DNA of 64,000 nt, taken from an uncultured Bacteroides sp. (GTDB lineage: Bacteria > Bacteroidota > Bacteroidia > Bacteroidales > Bacteroidaceae). The stretch lies in NCBI GenBank assembly GCA_900552645.1, contig USAN01000002.1:310001-374000 (forward strand), written 5' to 3'. Below, piece by piece: positions 18,587 to 27,997 of this stretch. The position numbers were made by a program, and so were the translations under genes. Below the pieces are notes generated by a model, which ran no database searches, was not told where the DNA came from, and saw nothing but the letters and a program-made list of their open reading frames with translations. Numbering within the stretch: the stretch's first letter is position 1; each line of letters begins with the position of its first letter.

Positions 18587-20644
18587 ATGAATAAACTGTT
18601 GAAAACGTTTGTAATTTGTTGTATATCAACGATTACTGTTGTTGATAACATTAAAGCTCAAGAATTTGTAGGATATTTGAATGAGCAATTGTTAAATGAT
18701 GAGGAAGAAAATAGAGAATTTTTGAATAATAAGTATGAAGAACTAGCCGAATTAAAAGAAAATCCACTCAACTTAAATACAATTACAAAGGAGCAGCTTG
18801 AATTGTTTCCATTTCTTTCCGATAAGATTATCGAGAATATATTGTATTACATATACAAATATGGGCCATTGGTTTCTGAAAAGGAATTATGGATGATCGA
18901 AGATATTGACAAGTTAACTGTTGATTACTTATTGCCATTTATATGTGTTAAACCAATTGATAATCAGGACAAAATACCATCATTTAGAAATATAATGAAA
19001 TATGGTAAGAGTGAGTTATTAACAAGGGTTGATATTCCTTTTTATACACCTAAAGGATATTCTGCTATTTCTAGATCAGAATTGGAAGAGTATCCTAACA
19101 GACGATATATAGGAGATAATTATTATCATAACTTTCGGTATAGTTTCAGTTATGGTAATAAAGTACAGATTGGTGTAACGGCCGAAAAGGATAACGGCGA
19201 ACCTTTCTTTGGTGGATGCAATAAAAAAGGGTATGATTACTATTCACCATATATGTTAATTCGTAATATACGTCGATTAAAAGTACTTGCAATTGGAAAC
19301 TACCGTATTAGTTATGGATATGGACTAGTTATAAACACCGATATGAGTCTTGGAAAGAGTGCATCATTATCTACCATATCCTCTAGAGCCGGTGGAATTA
19401 AAAAACATTCTTCTACAAATGAATATAACTATTTTACAGGCATAGCTACTAGTATTGCTGTAAGTAAAAGAATTACTTTAGATGCTTTTTATTCATATAG
19501 AAAAATGGATGGTACTGTTGATAGTCTGTTTATAACTTCGTTGAAAAAGGATGGATTTCATAGATTGAACAGAGAAGTAGAAAAGAAAAATAGATTATCT
19601 AATTATGTGACAGGTAGTAATTTATATTATAATGGAAAATATTATAATATTGGATTAACAGCTGTTTATAATGTTTTCAACAAGATGTTGAATCCTGAAT
19701 TGAAATATTACAATAAGTTTTATCCACGAGGAAGATCATTCTATAATGTAGGTACAAACTATAAGGCATTCTATAAAAAGTTTACATTTATTGGAGAAAC
19801 TGCCATAGATAAAAATGGAGCATTTGCTACATTAAATATATTGAGTTATTCACCGAATAATAAGAGTAAGATTATAGTTATGAACAGATATTATGATGCT
19901 AAATATCAAAGTATATATGGTAATTCAGTTAGTGAAGGAAGTGGAGTTCAAAATGAGAGTGGATTTTATACAGGACTGGAAATTAGGCTTATAAAGAACT
20001 TAATGTTTAATGGATATGCAGATTTCTTCTACTTTCCATGGAAAAGATATCTTGTTAATAAAGTAGGAACACAAGGTTATGATTTAGTATCGCAATTAAC
20101 TTATTCACCAAGAAATGAACTGTCTATGTTAATAAGATATAGATATAAAAAGAAGGAAAAAAACTATACTGCTTCAGAAAATAATCGCATTCTTCCCTAT
20201 ATACAACAAAGATTAAGATGGCAGTTAGGATATTCGTTGAACAAAAATATATCCTTAAAGAGTTTACTCGAAGCAAACGTCATGAACTATAAAGATATGA
20301 AAAAATCATCTGGCTATATGCTGTCTCAGTCATTGTCTTGTAGGTTATCAACAATACCTGTTGAATTAGATATTCATGCTGCTTATTTCAATACAGATGA
20401 TTTCAGTACAAGAATTACACTATATGAAAAAGGACTATTATATGCATTTTCTATGCCTTCATTTTATTATAACGGATTGCATGGGGCAGTTAATATAAAA
20501 TACAATATTACCAATAGAGTTTCTCTATATGCAAAATACTCAACTACTACCTATCTTAATCGAGATATCATAGGTAGCGGTCTTGATGAAATTGATGGAA
20601 ACTCAAAGAATATTTTGGCTTGTCAGCTTCGATGTAAGTTTTAA
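18587..20644 (+). CDS. Helix-hairpin-helix domain protein with barrel-like C-terminus
   Basis: A 685-aa protein with a signal peptide (1-24). A ComEA-like helix-hairpin-helix segment occupies about 50-115 (NPLNLNTITKEQLELFPFLS, then a second hairpin ending in the LLPFICVKP stretch). The remaining ~550 residues are rich in Tyr/Asn/Ser with alternating hydrophobicity, suggesting an outer-membrane beta-barrel. This arrangement is conserved in Bacteroidetes but uncharacterised. A role in DNA handling at the envelope would be speculation. It stands alone. Confidence 0.75.
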   Translation: MNKLLKTFVICCISTITVVDNIKAQEFVGYLNEQLLNDEEENREFLNNKYEELAELKENPLNLNTITKEQLELFPFLSDKIIENILYYIYKYGPLVSEKELWMIEDIDKLTVDYLLPFICVKPIDNQDKIPSFRNIMKYGKSELLTRVDIPFYTPKGYSAISRSELEEYPNRRYIGDNYYHNFRYSFSYGNKVQIGVTAEKDNGEPFFGGCNKKGYDYYSPYMLIRNIRRLKVLAIGNYRISYGYGLVINTDMSLGKSASLSTISSRAGGIKKHSSTNEYNYFTGIATSIAVSKRITLDAFYSYRKMDGTVDSLFITSLKKDGFHRLNREVEKKNRLSNYVTGSNLYYNGKYYNIGLTAVYNVFNKMLNPELKYYNKFYPRGRSFYNVGTNYKAFYKKFTFIGETAIDKNGAFATLNILSYSPNNKSKIIVMNRYYDAKYQSIYGNSVSEGSGVQNESGFYTGLEIRLIKNLMFNGYADFFYFPWKRYLVNKVGTQGYDLVSQLTYSPRNELSMLIRYRYKKKEKNYTASENNRILPYIQQRLRWQLGYSLNKNISLKSLLEANVMNYKDMKKSSGYMLSQSLSCRLSTIPVELDIHAAYFNTDDFSTRITLYEKGLLYAFSMPSFYYNGLHGAVNIKYNITNRVSLYAKYSTTTYLNRDIIGSGLDEIDGNSKNILACQLRCKF

Positions 20645-20756
20645 TATTACAATATAGAAGTTGTATATTGATAAATGACATTTTTATTCAATGTAAATAT
20701 GTTTATTAAAGTATTATATTTGTTTATATCTTTGTAATGATTAAAATAGAGTAAAA

Positions 20757-21533
20757 ATGGCAACAGTAATATATCCTTCTCCTATATTCGGACCGGTTCA
20801 TAGCCGCCGTCTTGGAGTATCGTTAGGTATTAATCTATTACCCGAAGATGGTAAGTTCTGTACTTTCGACTGTATATATTGTGAATGTGGATTCAATAGG
20901 GAGCATCGTCCCAAAAAGAAACTTCCTTCACGTAGTGAAGTGAAAAAAGCACTTGAAGAGAGGCTTATTGACATGAAACTGAATGGTCCTAAACCAGATG
21001 TACTTACTTTTGCAGGAAATGGAGAACCGACTTCACATCCTAATTTTGCCGAAATAATAGATGATACTCTTGCATTGCGAGATAAATATTTTCCAGAAGC
21101 AAAGGTAAGTGTTCTTAGTAATTCAACTTTCATTCATAAGCCTGATGTGTTTGATGCACTTAACCGTATAGACAACAATATATTAAAGCTTGATACTGTC
21201 GACAATGATTATATACTCATGACTGACCGTCCTAATTGTAACTACGATGTTGAGAAAATTATTGAAGGAATGAAATCCTTTAATGGGAATTGTATTATTC
21301 AGACTATGTTTATGAAAGGTACATCTAACGGAATAAGTGTAGACAATACTACAGATGATTTCGTACTGCCATGGATTGAAAAAATAAAGGAGATTGCTCC
21401 ACGTCAGGTCATGATATATACTATAGACCGTGAAACTCCCGACAAAAATTTACTTAAGGCAACACACAATGAACTTAATAGAATAGGTAAGCTTATAGAA
21501 GATGCAGGTATTCCAGTTAGCATTTCATATTGA
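20757..21533 (+). CDS. Radical SAM protein
   Basis: A 258-aa protein with the CxxxCxxC cluster motif in FCTFDCIYCECG (about residues 38-49) and a GNGEPTSHP segment, the usual radical-SAM GGEP equivalent. It starts with FGPVHSRRLGVSLGINL, found in a conserved subgroup of small radical SAM enzymes of unknown reaction. No auxiliary cluster domain is evident. Nothing next to it hints at a substrate. Confidence 0.85.
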   Translation: MATVIYPSPIFGPVHSRRLGVSLGINLLPEDGKFCTFDCIYCECGFNREHRPKKKLPSRSEVKKALEERLIDMKLNGPKPDVLTFAGNGEPTSHPNFAEIIDDTLALRDKYFPEAKVSVLSNSTFIHKPDVFDALNRIDNNILKLDTVDNDYILMTDRPNCNYDVEKIIEGMKSFNGNCIIQTMFMKGTSNGISVDNTTDDFVLPWIEKIKEIAPRQVMIYTIDRETPDKNLLKATHNELNRIGKLIEDAGIPVSISY

Positions 21534-21542
21534 TATTATATA

Positions 21543-21801
21543 ATAAAGAGGGTATGACAAAACTCTCTTTTTAGCAAAATTGAGCCTCTCTAACAATTAA
21601 AAATAGAGTTAGTAGAAGTTACAGTTTACAACTACATAAATAAAAAGTACCATTTTATGCCCAGAAATATAGGTCAAAATGGTACTTTTTTATTTTCAGA
21701 AAAACTGTTGCTTACAGATTATAAATTCATATTGTAATTTATATAGTTGTTAGACAAGTTCAATTTCGGTGTTTTGGGTATTTTGACTTTACCCTCTTTT
21801 A
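21543..21801 (+). repeat. Interspersed inverted-repeat element, copy 2, with longer outer arms
   Basis: The core at 21586-21757 carries the same flanks as copy 3 (CTAACAATTAAAAATAGAG at the left, TTGTTAGACAA at the right) and the 15-bp central stem (21642-21656 / 21676-21690). The 19-nt loop is in the opposite orientation to copy 3. Further out, TAAAGAGGGTA (21544-21554) pairs with TACCCTCTTTTA (21790-21801), so the whole 259-bp gap is symmetrical. It lies between the convergent radical SAM and SulP genes. Confidence 0.8.
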
Positions 21802-21818
21802 CATAATTATATATAGAC

Positions 21819-23504
21819 TTATTTATTTGCAGTAACGACTTTAGACCTTTCCAAAGCTTCGTTTATATTGCTACATATATTCTCTTCACCTAATAGCTGA
21901 TAGAAGCCTGATTTTTCGAGTACATTATGTACCTTTTCGTTAACTCCCGACAATATTATATGTATATTTTCTTTTTTAGACATCTTACATAGATTAGTAA
22001 GATTATGAATACCTGTCGAGTCGATGAAAGGAACTTTACGCATTCTTATTATACGTGCTTTAGGGCGGTCTCCTAACTGAGCCATTGTCTCTTCAAACTT
22101 TGTAGCTATACCGAAGAAGTAAGGACCATTTATTTCGTACACTTCAACTCCTTTAGGTATTGAAAGATTTTCTTCATGAACAGTAGCATCTGTTTCCTTG
22201 TTGGGATCTATTTCATCTTTTATTACAGAAATCTCTGTAGTTTCCATCACACGACGCATGAATAGAATACATGCAATTACAAGTCCCACTTCTATTGCAA
22301 TGGTAAGATCAAATATTACAGTAAGGAAAAAAGTTATCAATAAAACTGTAACATCCGATTTTGGATTCTTTAATAATCCTTTGAAAGTACGCCATTCGCT
22401 CATGTTGTACGCAACTATAATAAGCACTCCGGCCAAGCAAGCCATAGGAATATACTGTGCAAGAGGCATAAGGAAAAGTAGTATAAGTAAAAGTACTACT
22501 GCATGTATTATACCCGCTACAGGTGTTTTTCCACCATTGTTTATATTAGTCATTGTACGAGCTATTGCTCCAGTTGCCGGTATACCTCCGAAAATAGGAG
22601 TAAGAAGGTTGGCTGCTCCCTGAGCAATAAGTTCAGTATTTGAATCATGACGATCGCCAATTACACCATCGGCTACAGTAGCCGAAAGTAAAGATTCTAT
22701 AGCACCAAGTACTGCAATTGTTATTGCAACGGGGAATAATCCTTTTATTGCTTCCCAGTTTATATCGGGCATTACTGCCGAAGGAAGCTTAGCCTGAATT
22801 GTAAATCGGTCTCCAATTGTATCGATGGTTGTTATACCTGCATAATTCTTCATAAGATATACTGCCAATGTGATAACAATGATTGCTATCAGTGATCCCG
22901 GTATCTTCTTCGAAAAGCGTGGAGTTACTGCAATGATTATTACACTTACTACACTTACAATAGTATTCCACCAGTTTATAGTATCAAAATGTTTGAAATA
23001 CATTATCCATTTTCCAATAAAGTCTCCTGGAAGCTTATCATCTCCGAAGTTAAGTCCGAACACATCTGCTATCTGTGTAGTAAAAATTGTTAGCGCAATA
23101 CCACTGGTAAATCCTACGATAATAGGGTATGGAATAAATTTTATAATTGCTCCAAGTTTGAATACTCCCAATAATATAAGTATAACACCTGCCATTAAAG
23201 TGGCAATAGTAAGTCCTGTAATACCATATTCCTGAATTATTCCATAAATAATAACTATGAATGCGCCCGTTGGTCCGCCAATCTGTACTTTGCTTCCTCC
23301 CAGCAAAGAGATTATCAATCCGGCTACGATTGCGGTTATTATACCTTTTTCGGGAGATACTCCCGAAGCTATACCAAATGCTATTGCCAGAGGCAAAGCA
23401 ACTATACCAACAATAATACCTGCCATCAAATCGGCGGTAAAGTTCTGTTTAGAATAGTTTTTGAGCGTTGAAAATAATTTTGGTTTGAATTCAAATGCCT
23501 TCAT
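21819..23504 (-). CDS. SulP family inorganic anion transporter with STAS domain
   Basis: A 561-aa SLC26/SulP protein. The N-terminal two-thirds is hydrophobic, with the SulP signatures GIIVGIVALPLAIAFGIASG near residue 35, GGPTGAFIVI and TGAIARTMTNINNGGKTPVAG. A cytoplasmic STAS domain occupies about 440-550 (VPFIDSTGIHNL). It probably transports sulfate or another anion such as bicarbonate; the specificity is not readable. The length is normal. It is monocistronic. Confidence 0.93.
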   Translation of the reverse strand: MKAFEFKPKLFSTLKNYSKQNFTADLMAGIIVGIVALPLAIAFGIASGVSPEKGIITAIVAGLIISLLGGSKVQIGGPTGAFIVIIYGIIQEYGITGLTIATLMAGVILILLGVFKLGAIIKFIPYPIIVGFTSGIALTIFTTQIADVFGLNFGDDKLPGDFIGKWIMYFKHFDTINWWNTIVSVVSVIIIAVTPRFSKKIPGSLIAIIVITLAVYLMKNYAGITTIDTIGDRFTIQAKLPSAVMPDINWEAIKGLFPVAITIAVLGAIESLLSATVADGVIGDRHDSNTELIAQGAANLLTPIFGGIPATGAIARTMTNINNGGKTPVAGIIHAVVLLLILLFLMPLAQYIPMACLAGVLIIVAYNMSEWRTFKGLLKNPKSDVTVLLITFFLTVIFDLTIAIEVGLVIACILFMRRVMETTEISVIKDEIDPNKETDATVHEENLSIPKGVEVYEINGPYFFGIATKFEETMAQLGDRPKARIIRMRKVPFIDSTGIHNLTNLCKMSKKENIHIILSGVNEKVHNVLEKSGFYQLLGEENICSNINEALERSKVVTANK

Positions 23505-23665
23505 CTGTTCTATATGTTTGTTTTATAAAAAGCGATTAAAAAAAAGAGAATGCAAAATTACTTATTTTTTTTGTATGTTTAAGAACATATTATTTTTTTG
23601 TTTTTTATAATTATCTATTTTGTTTATAATTAAATTAAAAAGTTATCATTTAATTTATTTATTTA

Positions 23666-23673
23666 TACCTTTG
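23666..23673 (+). promoter_or_regulatory. -7 promoter element of rubrerythrin
   Basis: TACCTTTG fits TAnnTTTG, 32 bases before the rubrerythrin ATG, in a very AT-rich stretch. No clear -33 element. Confidence 0.6.
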
Positions 23674-23705
23674 AAAATATAATTCAATTTTATAGAAAAA
23701 TCATC

Positions 23706-24284
23706 ATGAGTAAAAGTGTTAAAGGAACAAAGACAGAAAAGAATCTGTTGACTTCATTTGCCGGAGAATCTCAGGCTAGAAATCGCTATACTTATTTTGC
23801 AAGTGTAGCAAAGAAAGAAGGTTTTGAACAAATTTCGGCTATATTTACTGAAACAGCAGATCAGGAAAAAGAGCATGCAAAACGTATGTTTAAATGGCTG
23901 GAAGGCGGTATGGTAGAAATTACTGCTTCTTATCCTGCAGGTATTATCAGCACAACTCTTGAAAATCTTAAAGAAGCAGCAGCAGGCGAACATGAAGAAT
24001 GGTCATTGGATTATCCTCACTTTGCCGATGTTGCCGATGAAGAAGGATTTCCTGAAATAGCAGTTATGTACAGAAAAATAGCTGAAGTAGAAAAGGGACA
24101 TGAAGAGAGATACCTTAAACTTCTTTCTAATGTTGAAACAAATTCGGTATTTAAGAAAGATGTAGAAACTGTATGGCAATGCCGTAACTGCGGATATATA
24201 TATGTAGGTACAGAGGCTCCAAAAGTATGTCCTGCATGTCTTCATCCTCAGGCTTATTTTGAAATTAAGAAGAATAATTATTAA
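23706..24284 (+). CDS. rbr: Rubrerythrin
   Basis: A 192-aa rubrerythrin of typical length. The N-terminal four-helix bundle carries the diiron ligands (FAGESQARNRY, QEKEHAKRMF, then EVEKGHEERY). A C-terminal rubredoxin domain follows with CRNCGYIY and CPACLHPQAYF (two Cys-x-x-Cys pairs). It reduces hydrogen peroxide in the cytoplasm of anaerobes, consistent with an anaerobic host. It has its own promoter and is followed by repeat copy 3. Confidence 0.96.
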   Translation: MSKSVKGTKTEKNLLTSFAGESQARNRYTYFASVAKKEGFEQISAIFTETADQEKEHAKRMFKWLEGGMVEITASYPAGIISTTLENLKEAAAGEHEEWSLDYPHFADVADEEGFPEIAVMYRKIAEVEKGHEERYLKLLSNVETNSVFKKDVETVWQCRNCGYIYVGTEAPKVCPACLHPQAYFEIKKNNY

Positions 24285-24312
24285 TGATATTTTATAACTT
24301 CTTTTCAATAGT

Positions 24313-24473
24313 TTGTCTAACAATTAAAAATAGAGTTAGTTTCACAATTACATAAATAAAAAGTACCATTTTTACCTATATTTCGGGGTCTAAAATGGTA
24401 CTTTTTTCTTTTCAATAAACCTATAGCTTACAGCTTATAAATTCATATTGTAATTTATATACTTGTTAGACAA
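24313..24473 (+). repeat. Interspersed inverted-repeat element, copy 3
   Basis: 161 bp with perfect 11-bp terminal inverted repeats TTGTCTAACAA (24313-24323) and TTGTTAGACAA (24463-24473). The 15-bp central stem is at 24358-24372 and 24392-24406. The 19-nt loop is the exact reverse complement of the loop in copy 1, as are most of the flanks. It lies 28 bases after rubrerythrin and upstream of the TonB-receptor promoter. There is no reading frame inside. A small non-autonomous (MITE-like) element is the simplest reading. Confidence 0.85.
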
Positions 24474-24539
24474 GTTCTTTTTACCTATATATAATTACTA
24501 TCTCCCTTTTTCACATATAATTATACCTTTTTGTCGGTA

Positions 24540-24570
24540 TTGTCTCATTTTTATAATGAACATAATTTTG
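24540..24570 (+). promoter_or_regulatory. Promoter of TonB-receptor/PepSY operon
   Basis: TAATTTTG (24563-24570) fits the -7 consensus, and TTG (24540-24542) lies 20 bases upstream as a partial -33 box. The start codon is 36 bases downstream. I cannot identify a Fur site with confidence. Confidence 0.5.
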
Positions 24571-24605
24571 CATCGGTAAAAAACGACATGTTAATATAAA
24601 AATAT

Positions 24606-27014
24606 ATGAAAAAGAATTTATTGTTATTGTTAGGTTTGTTTATTTCATTCTCGATAGAAGTATTTGCAGATGACGACACTACTAATAGACTTCCAGGAGT
24701 AAGAGGAATTGTTTATGATGAAACACGAGCACCTATGGTAGCTGCGACAGTTTTTATTGAAGGTACTACTAACGGAACTATTACTAATACTGATGGACGC
24801 TTTGCCTTCCGACATCTTCCTAAAGGGAACTATAATATATCTGTAAGTTTTGTTGGATATACCACTCAAACTCGTACGGTTAATTACAATGGTGAGAATG
24901 CTGTTTTTGTTACTTTCGAGATGGTGCCCGACCAGACTCAACTTTCGGAGGTAGAGGTATTTGGCGAACGTTATAAGCAGCCTTCAAAACTCGATGCCGT
25001 TACGCGTATGCCATTGCGCCCCAGCGAACAAATACAGAGTATTTCGGTTATTTCAGATAAATCGATTACCGAACAGGGAGCACTTACAGTTACTGATGCT
25101 ACAAAGAATGTACCCGGTGTATCGCTTTTCGGTTCGTACGGAGGAGTAAGAGAAAGTATGTCTATACGTGGATACAGAGGCGTTCCTATTCTAAAGAATG
25201 GCGTTCGTGTGGATTCAGATTTCCGCACAGGATCGGCATTATCTGAAATGCAGGGAGTAGAGAGCATTCAGGTAATAAAAGGTTCGGCTGCCATAACTCA
25301 GGGAGTAGGTAATGACATAGGAAGTGCCGGAGGTGTAATAAATGTAGTAACAAAAACTCCAAAATTTGTTACTTCGGGCGATGTATCACTTCGTGTAGGT
25401 AGCTGGGGAGAGTTTCGTCCTTCATTTGATGTGCAGACTATACTAGACAAAGATCAGAAAGTGGCTTTTAGAATGAATGGGGTATACCAGCGTAAGGATA
25501 ATTATCGTCCTGTAATAGGTAATGAACGTATATACTTCAATCCTTCTCTTGAATGGCGTCCTACAGACCGTACTTCTGTAACTGTAGAAATGGATTATTT
25601 AAATGATAATCAAACTCCTTATACAAGTAGTGTAAATTTATCGGCCGATACTGAAGAGAATCTTTATGATATGCCGCATGACAAGTTTCTTGGATTTGAA
25701 AATGATAACGTTAACAATAAGACTCTTACTTATGCTGCTCGTATAACTCATAGTCTTAATGATAATTTCAGTCTTCGTGCTGCATATTTCGGCTCAAACT
25801 ATCGTGTAGACAATACCAGTACTGCTGTAAATACTGTAGTAAAGAAGCAATACAATATGCGTAGACGTACAATTTCTCGTTCACTACGTGAAGATGAAAA
25901 TTCTACTTTCCAGTTAGACTTTGTAGGACGTGACATATTTACAGGACCTGTAAAACATACATTTCAAGTAGGATTTGATTATAAGACAAACAATCTCTCT
26001 ACAACCAGTTATGGATCGGCTATTATAGATACTATAGATGTATTGGCACCTTCCATAAGCAATACATTGCCATATAATGTTGCTTTCGAGGCGCAGACAC
26101 CTGTAAAATCAAACTCTACTACTTATGGGCTTATGGCACAGGAGGTAATGACTATAAATAAATACCTAAAGGCTATTTTAGGTCTGAGATACAGTTCTAT
26201 AAGTAGTTCGGACGATACAAGTGCAGGAGTAGTAAAAGGAGATGCATGGAATCCTATGGTTGGATTTATGGTATCGCCAATTAAGAATGTGAATTTGTTT
26301 GGCTCTTATACAACTACTACTAGCTTGCGCGGTGCAGCAAACAAGATGAGTGATGGTACCGAGATAGGAGCATCTACTACACGTCAGTTTGAAGCCGGTA
26401 TAAAATCGGATTGGTTCTCAAACCGCCTGCGTTTTAATCTTACATATTTCAACATACTTCAGAAAAATCTTTCTTATGCTACTTACGATCAGGAAACATT
26501 CCAGCTGACAGGTTATTATGACAAGGCCGGCGATTTGAAGAGAAGAGGTATTGAAACCGAACTTAGTGGTCGTATAACAAATAATCTTCAGGTAATTCTA
26601 GGATACTCTTATATAGATGCACAATATACTAACAGTCCTGCTTATCAGGAAGGTTCGGCACCAATGAATACTCCTGCTCATACTGCAAATGGATGGATTC
26701 AGTATGGTTTCGACAAAGGAGTATTAAGAGGTTTATCGGCTAGTGTTGGAGTATATTATATGGGTAAACGTCCAGTAAACGACTGGTCTTTGAAGATGGA
26801 TGGTCACGGATCTATGATAGGTGCACAGCCCTTCGATATGCCTGCTTATACTACAGTAAATGCCCAATTGGCATATAAGATAGGAAAGGTTACTGCCAGA
26901 GTATATATGAATAATCTTCTTGATGCTGTAGGATATAATTCTTATTATAGAGGAGGATATATAAATCAGATAGATCCTCGTAACTTTGCTGGTGTATTAT
27001 CATACTCATTTTAA
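24606..27014 (+). CDS. TonB-dependent receptor (siderophore/iron type)
   Basis: An 802-aa outer-membrane receptor with a signal peptide (1-21), a carboxypeptidase-regulatory-like domain (about 30-115, GIVYDETRAPMVAATVFIEG), a plug domain (about 130-250, with SIRGYRGVPILKNGVR and VIKGSAAITQG) and a 22-strand-type barrel ending in the terminal aromatic SYSF. Plug and barrel features resemble FhuA-like ferric siderophore receptors. The PepSY membrane gene starts 5 bases after its stop, supporting a role in iron uptake and reduction. The ligand is unknown. Confidence 0.92.
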   Translation: MKKNLLLLLGLFISFSIEVFADDDTTNRLPGVRGIVYDETRAPMVAATVFIEGTTNGTITNTDGRFAFRHLPKGNYNISVSFVGYTTQTRTVNYNGENAVFVTFEMVPDQTQLSEVEVFGERYKQPSKLDAVTRMPLRPSEQIQSISVISDKSITEQGALTVTDATKNVPGVSLFGSYGGVRESMSIRGYRGVPILKNGVRVDSDFRTGSALSEMQGVESIQVIKGSAAITQGVGNDIGSAGGVINVVTKTPKFVTSGDVSLRVGSWGEFRPSFDVQTILDKDQKVAFRMNGVYQRKDNYRPVIGNERIYFNPSLEWRPTDRTSVTVEMDYLNDNQTPYTSSVNLSADTEENLYDMPHDKFLGFENDNVNNKTLTYAARITHSLNDNFSLRAAYFGSNYRVDNTSTAVNTVVKKQYNMRRRTISRSLREDENSTFQLDFVGRDIFTGPVKHTFQVGFDYKTNNLSTTSYGSAIIDTIDVLAPSISNTLPYNVAFEAQTPVKSNSTTYGLMAQEVMTINKYLKAILGLRYSSISSSDDTSAGVVKGDAWNPMVGFMVSPIKNVNLFGSYTTTTSLRGAANKMSDGTEIGASTTRQFEAGIKSDWFSNRLRFNLTYFNILQKNLSYATYDQETFQLTGYYDKAGDLKRRGIETELSGRITNNLQVILGYSYIDAQYTNSPAYQEGSAPMNTPAHTANGWIQYGFDKGVLRGLSASVGVYYMGKRPVNDWSLKMDGHGSMIGAQPFDMPAYTTVNAQLAYKIGKVTARVYMNNLLDAVGYNSYYRGGYINQIDPRNFAGVLSYSF

Positions 27015-27019
27015 AATAT

Positions 27020-27676
27020 ATGAAAAAATATTTCAAACAGATTCATTTATGGTTAGCTCTGCCTGCAGGGCTAATCATTTTCATTATGTGTGTTACAGGT
27101 GCCATTCTTGTATGGAACCAGGAAATTTTATCAATAACCGGTGCTAGCTCTATGCGTGATGATGCTTTCTTGTCGTTCGTGATGAAACTTCATCGATGGT
27201 TATTGGATGACAGCAGGACGATAGGCAAACTTATTACAGGAATTTCCACTCTCTTTTTTGTATTTATACTTATAAGTGGTCTGGGTATTTACTGGCCAAA
27301 GAAGTGGAAAAGAAGCAATTTTACTGTGCATTCTAATAAAGGAATACGAAGAATGTTGTTCGATTTGCATGCAGTTTTAGGAGTATATGCATTCGTAATA
27401 CTGTTATTGTGTTCTCTTACCGGACTGATGTGGTCATTTAAGTGGTACAATCAGTTTATAGGATTCATATTTGATGCCGAAACTCAGAAAGGTGCTCCAA
27501 TATGGGTAGTTATAAAAGCCATTCACTTTGGTAGTTATCTTGGAATTGTTTCTAAAATATGGACTTGTGTGGCTGCATTGATAGGTGCATCATTACCGAT
27601 AACAGGATATTATCTTTGGATAAAGAAGAATTTTGTAAAGAAGAAGACAGCCAAGTCGGTCAAGATCCATAAATAG
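27020..27676 (+). CDS. PepSY-associated transmembrane protein
   Basis: A 218-aa protein with four predicted helices (about 10-30, 75-98, 120-145 and 180-205), with the PepSY_TM pattern of conserved His: IHLWLALPAG, MKLHRWLL, DLHAVLG and KAIHFGSYLG. These could bind heme in a membrane ferric reductase. It lacks the long periplasmic PepSY repeats of the larger siderophore reductases (FoxB-like). It is co-transcribed with the TonB receptor 5 bases upstream. It probably releases iron from the imported chelate. Confidence 0.82.
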   Translation: MKKYFKQIHLWLALPAGLIIFIMCVTGAILVWNQEILSITGASSMRDDAFLSFVMKLHRWLLDDSRTIGKLITGISTLFFVFILISGLGIYWPKKWKRSNFTVHSNKGIRRMLFDLHAVLGVYAFVILLLCSLTGLMWSFKWYNQFIGFIFDAETQKGAPIWVVIKAIHFGSYLGIVSKIWTCVAALIGASLPITGYYLWIKKNFVKKKTAKSVKIHK

Positions 27677-27717
27677 AGGATAATATAGAATTTTTATTAT
27701 TTATATGCATTATTATA

Positions 27718-27757
27718 TCTTATCATATATATCATAAATTAGTTATATATGATAAGA
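27718..27757 (+). terminator. Terminator hairpin after PepSY gene
   Basis: TCTTATCATATATA (27718-27731) pairs perfectly with TATATATGATAAGA (27744-27757). It sits in the 321-bp gap between the convergent PepSY and C39-ABC genes. I see no gene in the rest of that gap. Confidence 0.65.
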
Positions 27758-27997
27758 CAACTTTGTGTTGGGAACTATATATAATGTTGTATTCTATTTT
27801 AATTTTTATATTAGTTATTTTTCTTTTTCAACTTCAATATATTATAAATAAGTTCTATTGTGAATAGTATTTCAAATGCCTATGCGCCTATTATTTAAAA
27901 TGTAAATTAAATAAACGAGAAACATATACTATCTGAAAAAGACAACAAATTTTTAATAAATGACTTAACTCTATCCATAATAATATGTTTTTAAATT

